Shown: positions 1 to 12,171 of the stretch, piece after piece
How positions within the stretch are numbered: the first letter of the stretch is position 1
Layout: each line of letters begins with the position of its first letter
NCBI GenBank assembly: GCA_024138025.1
Contig: JAMXBD010000204.1
Span: 992,001-1,056,000, forward strand
Source of the DNA: Combretum micranthum
Lineage: Eukaryota; Streptophyta; Magnoliopsida; Myrtales; Combretaceae
Length of the DNA stretch: 64,000 nucleotides
Direction of reading: 5' to 3'
Program-made: the position numbers and the translations under genes
The notes under the pieces: generated by a model
Seen by the model: only the letters and a program-made list of their open reading frames with translations
Database searches by the model: none
Told to the model about the DNA's origin: nothing

Positions 1-2126
1 ACTCGATATACTAAATCTCGGAATTTAGTGGGTCAGGTCTTTACAGTTACTGATGATCTTTGTTCATGATATTGTATGCCTGATGATGATAAAAGTTCTC
101 ATGTAATTCAAATAATGAAGCTAGATGTTAATCCTTATCTTGTTGTGGATGAGTCTTGAGACTGAAAATTGAAATATTGTTGACCAAATCTTGTTGAAAA
201 ATAACCCCTAACATGTTTCAAATTTAAATCAAATTTAAATCCCTTAGAAATAGGATTTTCTATTTATAATCTTTTATGAATTTGAATTCCTTATGTTGTT
301 GAAACACGATCTTGGTACCTCACAAATAATTATCTTTATCAGATAAACTTCTTATGACAAATCTGAACTAAATTTAGATAGTCTTGAAAAATGAATTTGG
401 ACATTGAATATCTTGAACTTACTGTCAAAAGTAATTCTTCGAGAGTAAATCTTTAATCAGATGTAAACTTAAATTCTCTAGATATTTTAATTAACTTTAT
501 GGAACATATTGGAATGTATTACCCAAATACATTCAAATTTGGAGCTGGGCCTTCAAATTAATGAAAGAATTTGAAGAAAACTCGATCTACAATTTTCCGT
601 TCATCTTTCGCAAAATTCTATTCTTTTTTAGCATGTAGCATGTCTACCTTCCGATCAAATATTTCTTTAATAAACTTCTTCTAGAAAGCTTCTAAGTAAA
701 CTCAATTGATCAATTTAGTCTTCTCATATATTTTGCACTTTAAAGCTGCACACTTAATAATTTGTTAGTAATAATTTATATATGTTTTGTTATCATCAAA
801 ACCAAATTAGGAGACTTAACAATTTATGAATAAGTTCATCTGTGATTTTGAGTGGTTAAAAATGCAATCAATATTACAAAGTAACTCAAATGAAGGATCA
901 ATGTTTTGCAATGTTCGTTCGAGGTATTAGCATTGCAATTAGTTTTCAATTTTGTTACCTTAATTTTCGTTAGTAGTCAATTATTAATATCTTATTTGAC
1001 TCATTTTACAAAATATTGATACTTTTTTAAATTATTAGAAACGTTGACACCTTAAATGAATCTATTCCTAAATGTAGATTCCTCTTTTTAACGATTCGAA
1101 AAGTTGATACCTAAAAAAAAATTAACCTCAAATATTAATACCTTTCAATATAATTTATCTTTTTTATTTATGTTTTCTTTAAGTTACAATCAAGGTGACA
1201 TGTATATCCACATGATTTAGAGAATATTCTAAATAATTGCACATGCAAGAATACACATATATATGACATGTATAGATGCACAAAAATCAATGAAGAATTA
1301 AAGGAAACAAAATCTCTCTGGGTTTTGTTGTCTTTAATCTTAAAAATTTAAAGAATTGTGTCTAATTCTTGACCATTGTTGATTATTTTTTCCATATAAT
1401 TTTGCAATATTGCACATTTATAAGCATTTCTCAAATCTAGAAAGGGAATATAAATATGTTTAATAGGTAGAATGAATGTGATGGCTCATCATGTGTTCAT
1501 ATCTCCGCATTGACATGTTTAGGATCAAAACTTGCCAAAGTCCATCATTACTACACATTATCACGAAACTCACTTTAATGTATCATCTTAAACACGGGAT
1601 TATTACATGCCAACCATTGTTTTAAAAAAAATACACAAATACAATTTTGGACAAAAACAATTATCAAATTAGCATCACTAGGTCGCATGTTGGACTTGCA
1701 ATATAACTTTTTCTTTAATGTATCGCACAGGTACTTTGCATGTATTGCACATCCTATATGCGATACATGTATCATAAGTGCAATGTGTAAGATAAGCAAA
1801 GTACCTATACTTTGATTTATGTATCGCATATAATATGTGCGATACACGCAAAGCACTGGTACTTTGCTTGTATTGCACACCTTATATGCGATACACAACT
1901 TTTTACAACTTTTGCATAGTAGGTCACTGTATCTCACCTCCATGATATGATACATGTATAAAATTTCACTTCTCCAACATACAATATAGAGATAATAATT
2001 AGGTAATTTTTTTATACAATTTGTATTTGTATATATTTTTTTTATAAAAACGGTAAACGTGTGTTTCACCCTCTTAAACACTCGATACATAATTCAAAAG
2101 AGTCCATTGGTTTTATAATGACATCA
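1..2126. other. AT-rich gene-free stretch
   Basis: No coding region, RNA gene or intact element is recognisable. The part around 900-1140 shares phrases (cell-like runs about 'gttgatacc', 'ttaaatgaat') with 28,600-28,860, so both are probably remnants of one old dispersed repeat. The only other structure is the short repeat array at about 1,717-1,900. Confidence 0.6.
1717..1900. repeat. short repeat array with alternating orientation
   Basis: A ~37-bp unit beginning GGTACTTTGC and ending in TATATGCGATAC occurs forward at 1730-1766 and again at 1858-1896. A shorter reverse-complement version lies between them at about 1778-1806. A hairpin-forming inverted repeat with arms GTATCGCA(T/C)AT sits at 1821-1845. 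The long reverse-strand open frame across this region is a by-product of the repeats. I do not recognise the family; it could be a satellite seed or the end of a decayed DNA transposon. Confidence 0.6.
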
Positions 2127-2131
2127 TAGAT

Positions 2132-2460
2132 TGTCACACCCCACAGTTCACTAGAATTTATTTGGCCAACGTGATGCCAAGACCGCAGCCCATAGGCACT
2201 GACTTCGAGGGATTGCCGCAACAAGTTCCCTTATTAGCACAAGAAGGTATTGTTACCCCCAAGCACATTAGACTCTAGTTGCAGCCTTGAGGGATCGAAC
2301 CCATGACTTGAGGCTTTTGTTTGCCTTAAAGGCAACGCCTCTCACCAATTGAGTTGATAAGGGAACTCGCTTCAGCAATCTCCTAAAGTCAATACCTGTG
2401 GGGATGCGATCCTAGCATCATGTTGGCTACATAAGCTGCGGTAAATTGTGGGGCGTGACA
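2132..2460. mobile_element. 329-bp TG...CA element (solo LTR or miniature LTR element)
   Basis: The element starts TGTCACACCCCACA and ends TGTGGGGCGTGACA, so its ends are inverted copies with one mismatch and obey the TG...CA rule of LTRs. It is flanked by a perfect 5-bp duplication TAGAT at 2127-2131 and 2461-2465, the length expected for Ty3/gypsy integration. It has no coding capacity. A tRNA-like module lies inside on the minus strand. A solo LTR or TRIM-like remnant is the best reading; a MITE is less likely because of the 5-bp duplication and TG/CA ends. Confidence 0.7.
2281..2368 (-). promoter_or_regulatory. tRNA-like Pol III module inside the 329-bp element
   Basis: Read on the minus strand, the segment contains a B-box match GGTTCGATCCC preceded by a D-arm-like stretch AACTCAATTGGTGAGAGGCG and an anticodon-arm-like stem TTGC/GCAA. 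It cannot fold into a clean tRNA because the variable part is too long and no proper acceptor stem is visible. It is therefore called tRNA-derived, not a tRNA gene. Confidence 0.5.
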
Positions 2461-2465
2461 TAGAT

Positions 2466-4313
2466 ACACTAAACCAAATATGCTAGCTACTACTATTGCA
2501 CAGTTATAGTATATTGCATAGCATCATATCCATAATCATCATATATGTTAAACCCAAAATATCATAGTACTTAGTATCATCAACTATGTCTAGAAAAACA
2601 TAGATTCAAAAGGATTCGGCCAAAATTAATTATGCAATTATCATAATTGCATGCAAATACTATACCACACACACACACCCCCACATAATTTAATGCATAA
2701 AAATAGTTAGTTGTTCATCATGAATCATCCTATTGTTAGGCCCTTAAATATTCTCCCGGTCTACAATGTTTACAACCCCAATGCAACCTAAGTGAGGACT
2801 GAGCTTATTGCCAGGCCTTTTGAAGAAGGCTTATTTTATATTAGTATTATAATCAATCATTATAGGGCTTCTTTAAGCTTAAACTTAGTTCTTGTCACAC
2901 ATATTTAGAGTCCCTTTTTTTCTTTTTACATAAAGTTGCTATTTGCTATATGCAATGATATATATATATATATATATATCTCTAATATGTAGTCCTTATA
3001 TATGAAAAGCACATAACAATTTTTTTTAAATAAAAATTAAAATGGTTGGAAAATTTTTCATAGAGGAATTCCTTGAAATAATACCATCACAACAAAATGT
3101 TTGCATTAGGTTTAGTTTACTAGGAACAACTTTACTGATGTTTAGTTGATAGAAATGAATTGAAGGACGTTTAACAGTTAAATTCTAAATGATAATAATT
3201 TTCTATATAAATATATATTGTATGGTGGGGTTACTTCAACTAGTTGATCACGTATAACAGGTATGCTGATCAATCCAGGATGAGTATTGTGATTATGACA
3301 CATGTGCAAATATCATAGAGAGAGGTGTGGGAGGAGAAATAGGTAAACCTAATTTTTCAAGTGCACAAGTGTGACAAAAGATCAAATCAAGTAGACTCGG
3401 TTGCTTTTGATTTGTTCTATGTTGAATGAATACTTTGATCTTTGAGAGATTTTAGGAAAGTTTTCATGTTGCTTTTAATCCCTTCAATACATAACATGTC
3501 CCAAAATGAGTAGAGCAGCCTCTTATTTATAGATGTTGGAGTCCAATACTAGCCATTGATGTCATTTGGACAAACGGTTGAAATCAAGCATTGCTTGCAA
3601 CAATTAGATCTTTTTTATGGATCCAACGATCAACATTCATCCATTCTTTTCTGTACATAGGCATGGACTTTGGATATGGGTCTAGAAAAGAATAGGACTT
3701 TCATAATATAAAAGAAACTCAATTCCTTTTAAAGTAGGTTATTTATAATATAAAATAGCTTAAGACTTATTTTACTCCATATAAGCTCTATTTTAGTCAA
3801 AAAAAGCCCAAAGTAGTCTCGAAATATATTTTTGGAGTTTACTTTTCATGCTTGAGAAAAATTGAATAAGGTTAAGAGTAGAATAAACCATTTCGATAAT
3901 CTTTATTCCAAATCTATCGAGCTAAATCTATCTATGATATCCCTTAATGGACCTGGTCTTTTAAGCTCTATCATCAACCTAATAGACCGATCCATTGCAT
4001 TAATTTAGGCCGATAATTCAATAATTACCAAAATGACCCTCTATGTGTGTGTGTGTGTGTAAATTATTTGCATTCTAAGCTCTAAGACATGTAGCACTTG
4101 TTGCAACTCTACGTTCTACCATGAATAAGATTTGCGAAGAAATAAATCGCATATACAAAGATGAATAGCCATATGCAACAACCTTCTAGGTGGAAATAAC
4201 TGTCTTGAGTCTTATTTTCCGTCTTTTATAAAAGCATTCATCATATAGAATATAAAAAAGCAACAAACTAGAGAAAAGATGCTACACAACTTTCATCCCA
4301 ATCGCGAGCCATG
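2466..4313. other. gene-free stretch with microsatellites
   Basis: No gene is recognisable. It contains a (TA)n run near 2,949-2,980, a (TG)n run near 4,024-4,040 and a promoter-like segment near 3.5 kb on the minus strand. Confidence 0.5.
3523..3531 (-). promoter_or_regulatory. TATA-like box, possible copia-type LTR remnant
   Basis: The minus strand reads TATAAATAA, followed downstream by a leader-like pyrimidine/adenine-rich sequence, as in many plant LTR promoters. No LTR ends or target duplication could be fixed around it, so it could also be a chance TATA. Confidence 0.25.
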
Positions 4314-4318
4314 AAAGG

Positions 4319-6363
4319 TGTGGCGCCCTAATCTCAAGGGCATTTACAACACACCACGTGTCTATATAACATACAGATACGTAAAGGCTCAAAACCTACT
4401 AATAACCATAATGTATACCATTTACGTTTCCAACACATACATATTAATACTCTAGATACACAGTCACAATATAAGTACTTCATTACAATTACTATAGAAA
4501 TTCTTACTTCCTAGATATAGATAACAAAGGATGGCTTATAGAGTTTAACTAAACACACACACATGTATATATAAACTAATAGGTGGGTCCATGCCCTAAC
4601 ATGCTGGCTTAATACAAAAATGACAACCACATAACATGATAGGAGTCTCTATCTCATGCAATCTAACAGTTTGTATCTAAAAGTCCACTAGATAATCCTC
4701 GCTACTAACGTCCATAGTTCATGATAACATCATATCCAGACAAGTTAAAAGCCATAAGAGTTTCGTCTGTACCTGAAAAAGATAAAGGGTAAGCTGGAGC
4801 CCAGTACGATATACCAACAAAACATGAGCGTGTACAAACAATAACAAACTCACATGCATCATAATCGTATGAATGAAACAAATAACCATTTAATTTTCTT
4901 TATCCCTTAGCGCAACACTTAAGGATAACTAAATATCCCAGAATACGTATAAATATTTACATATATATATATATATTAGTTATTGGGTACTCCTCCAATA
5001 ACCACGGCGCCAATATAACCTATATCTACTCAGATCATTTTCATATGCAAGTCTACTCCCTGCCAACGCCACACATGGATTATTAAGTTTTCGTGATAAT
5101 AGTGTGGACACTCTCCACCTATTACCAGTAGCCATGAACAAGAAATAAACTCATCATTACTGTCCAGTAGTTCTTAAGTCAGTTTTAATTTCTATCATAG
5201 ACAAGCACAAGCACAAACATAGTGTACACGTACCTGGGTAGTTGGTTCAACTTAATCCAATTGATTGGTTGGATTCAAAATATACAAAGGTATTTAGATT
5301 CTGTTATATTTCTCAACTTATTCCTAAATAATATTCTCTAGGCTCCTCTCTCTCATTCTAATGTTAAAAATAGGTATTTATATAAAATATTTGCATACAG
5401 TAATAGTTTAAATTATAGCAAGAAAATAATGAAATTGATAATTAATTGATATTAACAAGGCCTCGTGTTTTTAGAGTAATAATAAACCTTAAAGAAGTCA
5501 ATTGAATAAGTTTCAAGTGTTTTTGAGAATGATAAATCAAGTTTTGGAAAAACAGAATTATACACAGGCTTTAACACAAGTTGTGTAGAGACCTACTATA
5601 CATGACCATTATGCACATGCTGTGCATAAGATAAAAAATGAGCTGAAAGCATTTTTAAAGTACACAACCATTCTACACAGGCTATGTATGAGGTCGTGTA
5701 TGACTAAAAATAGGGATATGGTTTTTCGTGTAATTTTTGCAAAACACCAATTTTCTTCTTTCTTAACATTAAAAACATAACTAATGATCCAGATTAACTC
5801 TCCTTGAAAACTCAAGCGCCCATTATAATAGAACTTGCATAAATATTGAATCTTGAATATAGAAATCATGTTACGTTATGAAGAATCTGTCAATTCTTTT
5901 ATGTTTTAAATTTCTAAACCTTTCTCCCTTAAAGATTCCTCAAAAATCCCCAATAATCTGTTCTTTCTAGTTGGAAACTCATTGTTATATCGATATGACA
6001 AGAACTTGTTATTCCTACAAATACTTTCTTGGAAGCAAGAAAAGAAGAGAGGAAAAGAAGGAAAGAGAAATGAAAGAAGGATTATCACTTACTGCATTGT
6101 CTTGATGGAATTTCTTCTAGAATTCTCAATAGTTTGTGGAGGAGAAGAAAAGAAAAGTTCTACAGTATAGATTAAAAAAAAAAAAAGAAGAGGAGGAGAA
6201 GAAGGTTACTTATAAGTTTTTAACTGTCATGATTTTTAAAAGTTTTGGGGATGGGCAAGTGTGCCCTTGTTTTAAAAACAATAAAATTACTAACTTGCCC
6301 CTTTTAAAATAAATACATATTTATTATTATTATTATTATTATTCTTGATATTTGGTTATTTCA
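4319..6363 (-). mobile_element. solo LTR, 2.05 kb, minus strand
   Basis: The segment begins TGTGGCGCCC and ends ...TTTCA on the plus strand, giving TG...CA ends. It is flanked by a perfect 5-bp duplication AAAGG at 4314-4318 and 6364-6368. The 30 bases at its left end form a hairpin-like inverted repeat (TGTGGCGCCCTAATCTCAAG...). The same terminal design is seen at 45,904 and at 48,251-48,278, where the inner phrases also match (for example 'gcctttacgtatc' against 'gcctttgcgtgtc'). No internal domain and no second LTR are present, so this is a solo LTR left by recombination. Small open frames inside (about 5.6-6.1 kb) show no family resemblance and are not called as genes. Confidence 0.7.
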
Positions 6364-6368
6364 AAAGG

Positions 6369-7565
6369 AAAAAAAAAAGAGTCCTTTTTTTAATATATAT
6401 AATATATATATATAATCCTTTTGAAATCATTAATGAAAAAAAATAAAGAAGATGAAAAGGTTAAAATTATAACACTTATCTTGAAAAACCGAAAATTTTG
6501 AGTTGAAATCATTTAACATTTAAAATCAAAATAATCATTGAGTAGGGTTTTTTCATATAAAGGGTATAATTTTCTTTTTATTGTATTCAATTTACAAAAT
6601 ATCATTTGTAGTAAAAAGTACTTTAGTAATTTTTTTCCTTTAAGAAGTTTTTATTTTTGTGGCAGCTATACTTAAATGCTTCATATACCAGTTTAAGGAA
6701 TATAGTTCTTTCTTGCCAAAAGGTATACTTTCATATATTTTCTTTCTTTTGATGTTTTGGAATCACATCAAGACGTAAGTTTTGTTATTATAAGTGGAAT
6801 TGAATTGTAAGAACTCTTCTTTCAAATTTTAGATTTTGCAATGTATTGACATATATTTGCTTTGAAATAATAAAGACTCTCAAATGTTATATCAACATAG
6901 TTTTATTTGTGAAATTGAAACTATTGTATTCATGTTATAATTAATTAGAAACTACAAAAAATCAGAAGGAATTTTTTTATATTGATAGGATATTGGCTGA
7001 AGTCATTCTATTTTTTTCCATGCAAAAGTCAATATAGGTAAAAAGTAACATAATAGATATGAATCTAAAAATGTTAACCTATACGTATTTTCCCAACTGT
7101 TAATCTATACATTAGAATTGATATTTTCTACAATCAACATGTTAAAATTCATTAGATATAAATAGACCAATGAGTACGAGTATATCAGACTAATTGTTAA
7201 GTTAACAATATTCATGCTAGGATAAAAAGTATGAGATTATATATGTTTTATATAAGAAAATATACGTATTATGTAAATAATTTATAAGAGAAAAGACCCG
7301 TTAATCTATTACCTATTTGGTTATATATGGTGTGTTTATTCATTGGATCTATTTATAGAATTATTCTCTCTTCAAGCTTCCCCTCTCCATAATAATTCGA
7401 TGCATATGGAAATTTACTTGAATATATTAGGTAATAAATTTATGTAAACTTATATCTAACAATGTGTTGAATAGCACTAGTAAATAATAAAAGCAGGTAA
7501 TAGGAAGAAAATAATAAGAATGAAATAGTAGTTATCACTTTATTATGTGTAAATTAAAAAAAAAA
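6369..7565. other. AT-rich gene-free stretch
   Basis: Nothing recognisable beyond simple AT-rich runs. Its right edge is the target sequence duplicated by the LINE insertion. Confidence 0.5.
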
Positions 7566-7584
7566 TTGTCAATTTGTTACATTC
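7566..7584. repeat. left target-site duplication of the LINE
   Basis: The 19-bp word TTGTCAATTTGTTACATTC is identical to 22612-22630. It immediately precedes a run of seven T (7585-7591), which is the poly(A) tail of the minus-strand LINE. Confidence 0.9.
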
Positions 7585-7808
7585 TTTTTTTCGGTGGCTA
7601 ATCATACTTCATTATATTGTAGCTTAACGAAAGAACATCATCAATTTTTACATTTCAAAAATCTGTCCAACCCGGATCAGACAAACTAGAAAAAAACACA
7701 TTACGCTATCTATCAAACACAACCAGACAGCTTCAAAACATCCTGCAAGGTACTAGAGAAAGAATTAAACAGAGACCATATGATCTCTTCCTTGAAAAAG
7801 AAATCCTG

Positions 7809-10630
7809 CTACAAGATGGCTACATTGTGACTTCGATGATGAGCTACTATATTTGCTTCCCTAGGTGAACAAGATAGCTGGATTAAGGGTATCGTTTGGA
7901 TTACTTGCTGACAATAGATGACGAACTGAGGTAGAAACTCAGATTGAATATCATTAGTAGTTAGCCACCGTATTGCCTCAGAAGAATCTAATTCAATAAT
8001 AAAATGATCAAAATTATTATCAACAGCCACTCATTTCATCATTCCATGCCCATATATCCTCACGAGTTATTGGATCTATGAGAACAGATCCTAATTTGGT
8101 CATTATTCCCTCATCAATGGGATAGCCGATCAAATCTTCATTCCAATCATTTAGACTTCTCCAAGCACCTACTACAGAGATTAAGCACATTTCCTTGGAT
8201 AGGAGACCATAAATAAACTCTATAGGCACACCAAAATGGGTCCATCTCGTTTGCCAAAAAAGAGCAGTCTAGCCATCCCTTACTCTGCACATGCAATGCT
8301 CATTCACCCAAGGATCCACTTTAATATCCTCTTTCATTGTACGTGATGTTTTTACACTGGAGTTGCTAGCTTTTCCCAATTTCTTCTTTGCAAGTTGAGT
8401 CTAGATCAATTCCTTTGTCTTCATCCTCCAGTTAAGCTTTACAAGAGATGCCTTATTTCAAATATGTAAATCCCAAATTCCTACACCTCCAGCATCTCTT
8501 GGTTTGGTAACTTCCTTCCAATTGACGGCATGAATTTTTTGCTTTTCTGTTGAACCCTAAAAAAAAATCAAGGTCGATTTTCTCAACTTTATTTATCAGG
8601 CTCTTTGGTAGAGTGGCAGCTTGTGCATAATATCTAATTATCCCTTCCAAATTAGACTTTATTAGGAGGTGCCTTCCCGCTGTAGAAAGTAATTTTACTT
8701 TCCAACTAGTGAGCTTATTTCTCAACTTTTTAAGGATCAAATATGAAGTTTTAGTACTCACATTTCCTTACGGTCCAAGATGAAATCCAATGTATCTCCC
8801 TAAATTTTCAATTGCCTTAATCCTTGTGATATCTTCGACCTTCTTAGTCATATTTTGGTCTGTATTTTTTGAGAACAAAATAAGGGATTTCTCTAAACTA
8901 ATTTTCTGCCATGAATAGTGCCCAAAAAGCTGTATTATGTCCATGAAAGCTTAAGCATTCTCTTCACTTGCTTCTCCCATTAAGATTAAATCATCTACAA
9001 AGAAAAGATGAGAGAAAGGAGTATCAACCCCCCTGAATTTAATAGGTTTCCACCGTCTCATATTCACAGCTCTTTGGATCCATCTACTCGATGTTTCCAT
9101 TCCTATAATGATTAGGTAGGGGGAAATAGGATCACCTTGTCGAATACCCTGGGAACTATAAAAAAATTTTCATCTCTCCGTTTAAAACAACCAAGAAACT
9201 GGTAGTAGAGACATAGGAAATAATTAACTGAATCCACTTTGATGTAAAGTTTAAAGCTTCCATAGCACATTTAAGAAAGCTCCATTCAATCCTGTCATAG
9301 GCTTTTTCAAGATCGAGCTTCATAATTATCTAACCCCTTTGTCCTTTTTTCTTTGCATGAGCATGGAGGATTTCCTGCATGGCAATAATATGATCAGAGG
9401 AGCATCTGCAGGGGATGAAGCTAGCCTGAGCAGGGCTAATAATGTTGTCAAGGAAAGGCCCGAGTCTTTGTATAAACACCTTAGTAATGCATTTATAAAG
9501 TGTTGTACAAAGACTAATTGACTGAAAATCTTTTAATTTCTAAGCTCCTGTTTTCTTTAGGATAAGAACTAACAAGGTTCCATTAAATTCTTGATCCACT
9601 GTGCTCGTTGTGAAAGCCTTTTGGACAAAATTTACCACCGAATCTCCTACCAAATTTCAACAAGCTTTAAAGAAACTAGCATTGAGCCCATATACCCGTA
9701 GGGATTTCTTTAAATCGATGCTACGTAAGGCATTCCAAATCTTATTTCTTTCTGGGGTACTAAACAAGATATCATGCTGATCTATCGCAATTATAGGTCC
9801 TCTTAAACCTTCAAAAACATTTGCTCTCTCCAACTCTATCTTGTCCAAAGTGAACAACTGTTTGAAAAAACTCATAACAGTATCTACCACTTCTTTGTTA
9901 CTTGTAATCCAATTACCTGCTTCATCTTCAATACACAAAATCCGAGCTTTGGATCTTCTAGTCATTATACTAGCAAAGAAGAACTTTGTATTTCGGTCTC
10001 CTTGGGTGACCCACTTAGCTCCTGCTTTTTAGGCCCATAACATTTCCTCCTACTTTAGAAGTCTTGAAAGCTCCATATTAGCAAAATTAATTTTGTTGAG
10101 CAGCTCTTGTGAGGGTTGGGCCTGAAACTGTTGCTCTAGATATTTGATGCTATCCATGATCCATTTCTTCTTTTTTGGTATTAGACCAAAAACATCCCTA
10201 TTGCACTACTTCATAAGAGCTACAAAAATGGACCACTGTTCTTGGGTATATAGAACATCTTGCTTCCAATTAAGTCTGATAAACTCAATGAACTTCGGAT
10301 GAGTCGACCACATGTCTTGGAATCTAAATGGCATTTTCTTTATTCTATCACTATTCTCCATCGGTTTATTGTTTAAGAGAACAGGACAGTGATCTGACTC
10401 GTTGTTATTTAGGGGAAACAGTTTCGAGTCAGGAAAAACCTCTAGCCATCTATCATTGATCCACAATCTATCAATTCTTGTCATTACCAACTCCAAAATA
10501 TTTTTGCTTCTTTTGGACCAAGTAAAAGGCTTCCCTACAAACCCAGGGTTAATCATGTTGCAATGATTCACACAATCCTGATACAGACTAGCTCTATATT
10601 GACAAACTTGAGCACCCTACCCTATCCTCC
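7809..10630 (-). pseudogene. LINE ORF2, 3' portion: endonuclease C-terminus, RT, RNase H
   Basis: Read on the minus strand. At about 10,571-10,206 is the C-terminal endonuclease, with the sequence around PGFVGKPFTW, an RIDRLW motif and NESDHCPVLL including the conserved SDH. From about 9,965 to 8,450 comes the reverse transcriptase: LDLEKAYDR, GIRQGDPISPYL, and the catalytic box FFVDDLIL where most families have [FY]xDD. The thumb region follows, with SWKVKLLSTAGR and LIKSNLEG. At 8,229-7,809 is a plant-type RNase H remnant with ELDSSEAIRWL and SPREANIVAHH. Several stops and frame changes separate these pieces, so no full product can be made. The 5' part of the ORF lies 9.4 kb away at 19,997-20,430 because of the LTR element between them. 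Confidence 0.88.
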
Positions 10631-10635
10631 CCCCC

Positions 10636-11907
10636 TATTAAGCCCGAATTTGGCTCCTATTCTTCTAAAGGTCCCGATCCATATCAAACACAACCCATTT
10701 GACATGGCACACTTGACAAGGAACCAATAGGATTTCTGAAAAAAGCCCGATTTTCGAAAAAATATTTTGATTAGTGTCGCTACCGGCAAAAGCCAAAAAA
10801 AGAGTGGACTAGAAACCAAATGGGGGGTTTGGTTTCCGATTCGACCACTGGTATGTGTGAAAAGCCATAAATTAATGGATCTGGAGGCTACTATATTAAA
10901 ACCTAAATAGTCATATAGGCTTTGGATGGGCTTTAGAAATTCCAAGAATATGGGCCAAAAGGAGTAAATTTTGGATTTTTCAATTTTTTTAGTCTTTTTC
11001 TTTTTCTTTTTTATTTTGAAAAGGGGTTATGTATCTAAAAAAATATTTACATGTATATATATTTTTTGTTTTGTTTTAAAAAAGATCTTAAACGTTTTTT
11101 TATTTTTGTGACCGCTCCACATGTGCTTACGTATATGTTATTCGAAATTAGGTCCCCGTAGTTCATTTTGATTTTTGTAAAATTTTTAATTTGCTTGTCT
11201 TTTTTTATTTTAAAAAAGCTGTCGAGTTTAAGTGATTATCCAATTTTGATTTTGATTTTGGAAATTCCTAAAGAAATATAATTTCTGACTTTTGTTTTTC
11301 AAAATTCCTAAAAAACTATTTTTAGAAAACCCCATTTATTTTAATTTTAATTTTTTTGTATTTTAGAAAATAACTAATAATAATATTGTATATCGGCCAG
11401 CAAAAAGGATTTATATATATATGTAGAAAAAGAAATTTTTGTTGATTTTTGTAAAATTTTCTCACTTTTAGTTTTTGATAAAATAATTAAAAAAAGATAT
11501 TTATTGCGCGGATCGAACCTTGGCCATCTCCACTTGCACTCCAAGCCTTAACCAACTAAGCTAATTGACTTTTCGAGTAATATGCCCACCAAAAATAAAC
11601 TTAAACCATCTAAACTAGGCTAAATATAATTTCAATAAAAACAAGCTAAAAATAATATGGGTCTAGGATCCAAATTAACTTTCAAATGTAGCACAAAATA
11701 TTATAAGACCAATAATAAGCCCTATTTATTCATTTTTCTTTTTTATTATATTTTTTATTTTTTATTTTAACTTAAAAAGTTTATTCACCTAAAAGATGGG
11801 GTTTTTTCAAATTTTTAAATTTTTATATTCTTTTTAATTTTATAATTTTTATCCTTTTTTGTTTATTTTTTGATTTGATTTTTTAAACTAAACTTTCGTT
11901 GTTGTTG

Positions 11908-11939
<32 letters not shown>

Positions 11940-12071
11940 TTATAATTTTCAATTTTTATTATATTTTCTAGCTTTTTACGATTTTTATGATATATGATTT
12001 TTTTTTCATTTTTTTATATTTTCATCATTTTTTTTATTTTTTTAAAAGGGGGTAGAAATGAGGTATCGACA
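10636..12071 (-). repeat. 3' LTR of the Tat-like element (1.44 kb, shortened)
   Basis: It is similar to 17,225-18,073 and 19,537-19,991 with conserved order, but lacks about 1.46 kb present in the right LTR. The break lies just after 'aaaaaaagatattta' at about 11,502. The outer end reads TATTAAGC against TGTTGAGC in the other LTR, consistent with G-to-A decay. Confidence 0.82.
11505..11570 (-). promoter_or_regulatory. tRNA-like Pol III boxes in the left LTR
   Basis: The minus strand shows a canonical A-box TAGCTTAGTTGG and, about 30 bases later, a B-box GGTTCGATCC, with a small CTTG/CAAG stem between them. The module is shared by both LTRs, so it is part of the element and not a later SINE insertion. 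The acceptor arms do not pair well, so this is not a tRNA gene. Confidence 0.55.
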
Positions 12072-12086
12072 GCTGCCTCTCTTTAT
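12072..12086 (-). promoter_or_regulatory. polypurine tract
   Basis: The minus strand reads ATAAAGAGAGGCAGC directly before the LTR start TGTCGATACC. This is the expected place and composition for the plus-strand priming site of an LTR retrotransposon. Confidence 0.65.
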
Positions 12087-12171
12087 GGTGGATTTTGATT
12101 AAAACACCACCATAAAGAAAAAAAGACACCATTTTTCCCGAGACCTAAACTTTGCGGATTAAGCTACAAAA

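Noticed and set aside
1575..2090. 171-codon reverse-strand open frame
   Set aside because: It runs through the alternating repeat array, is rich in Cys/Tyr from the repeated words, and has no family resemblance.
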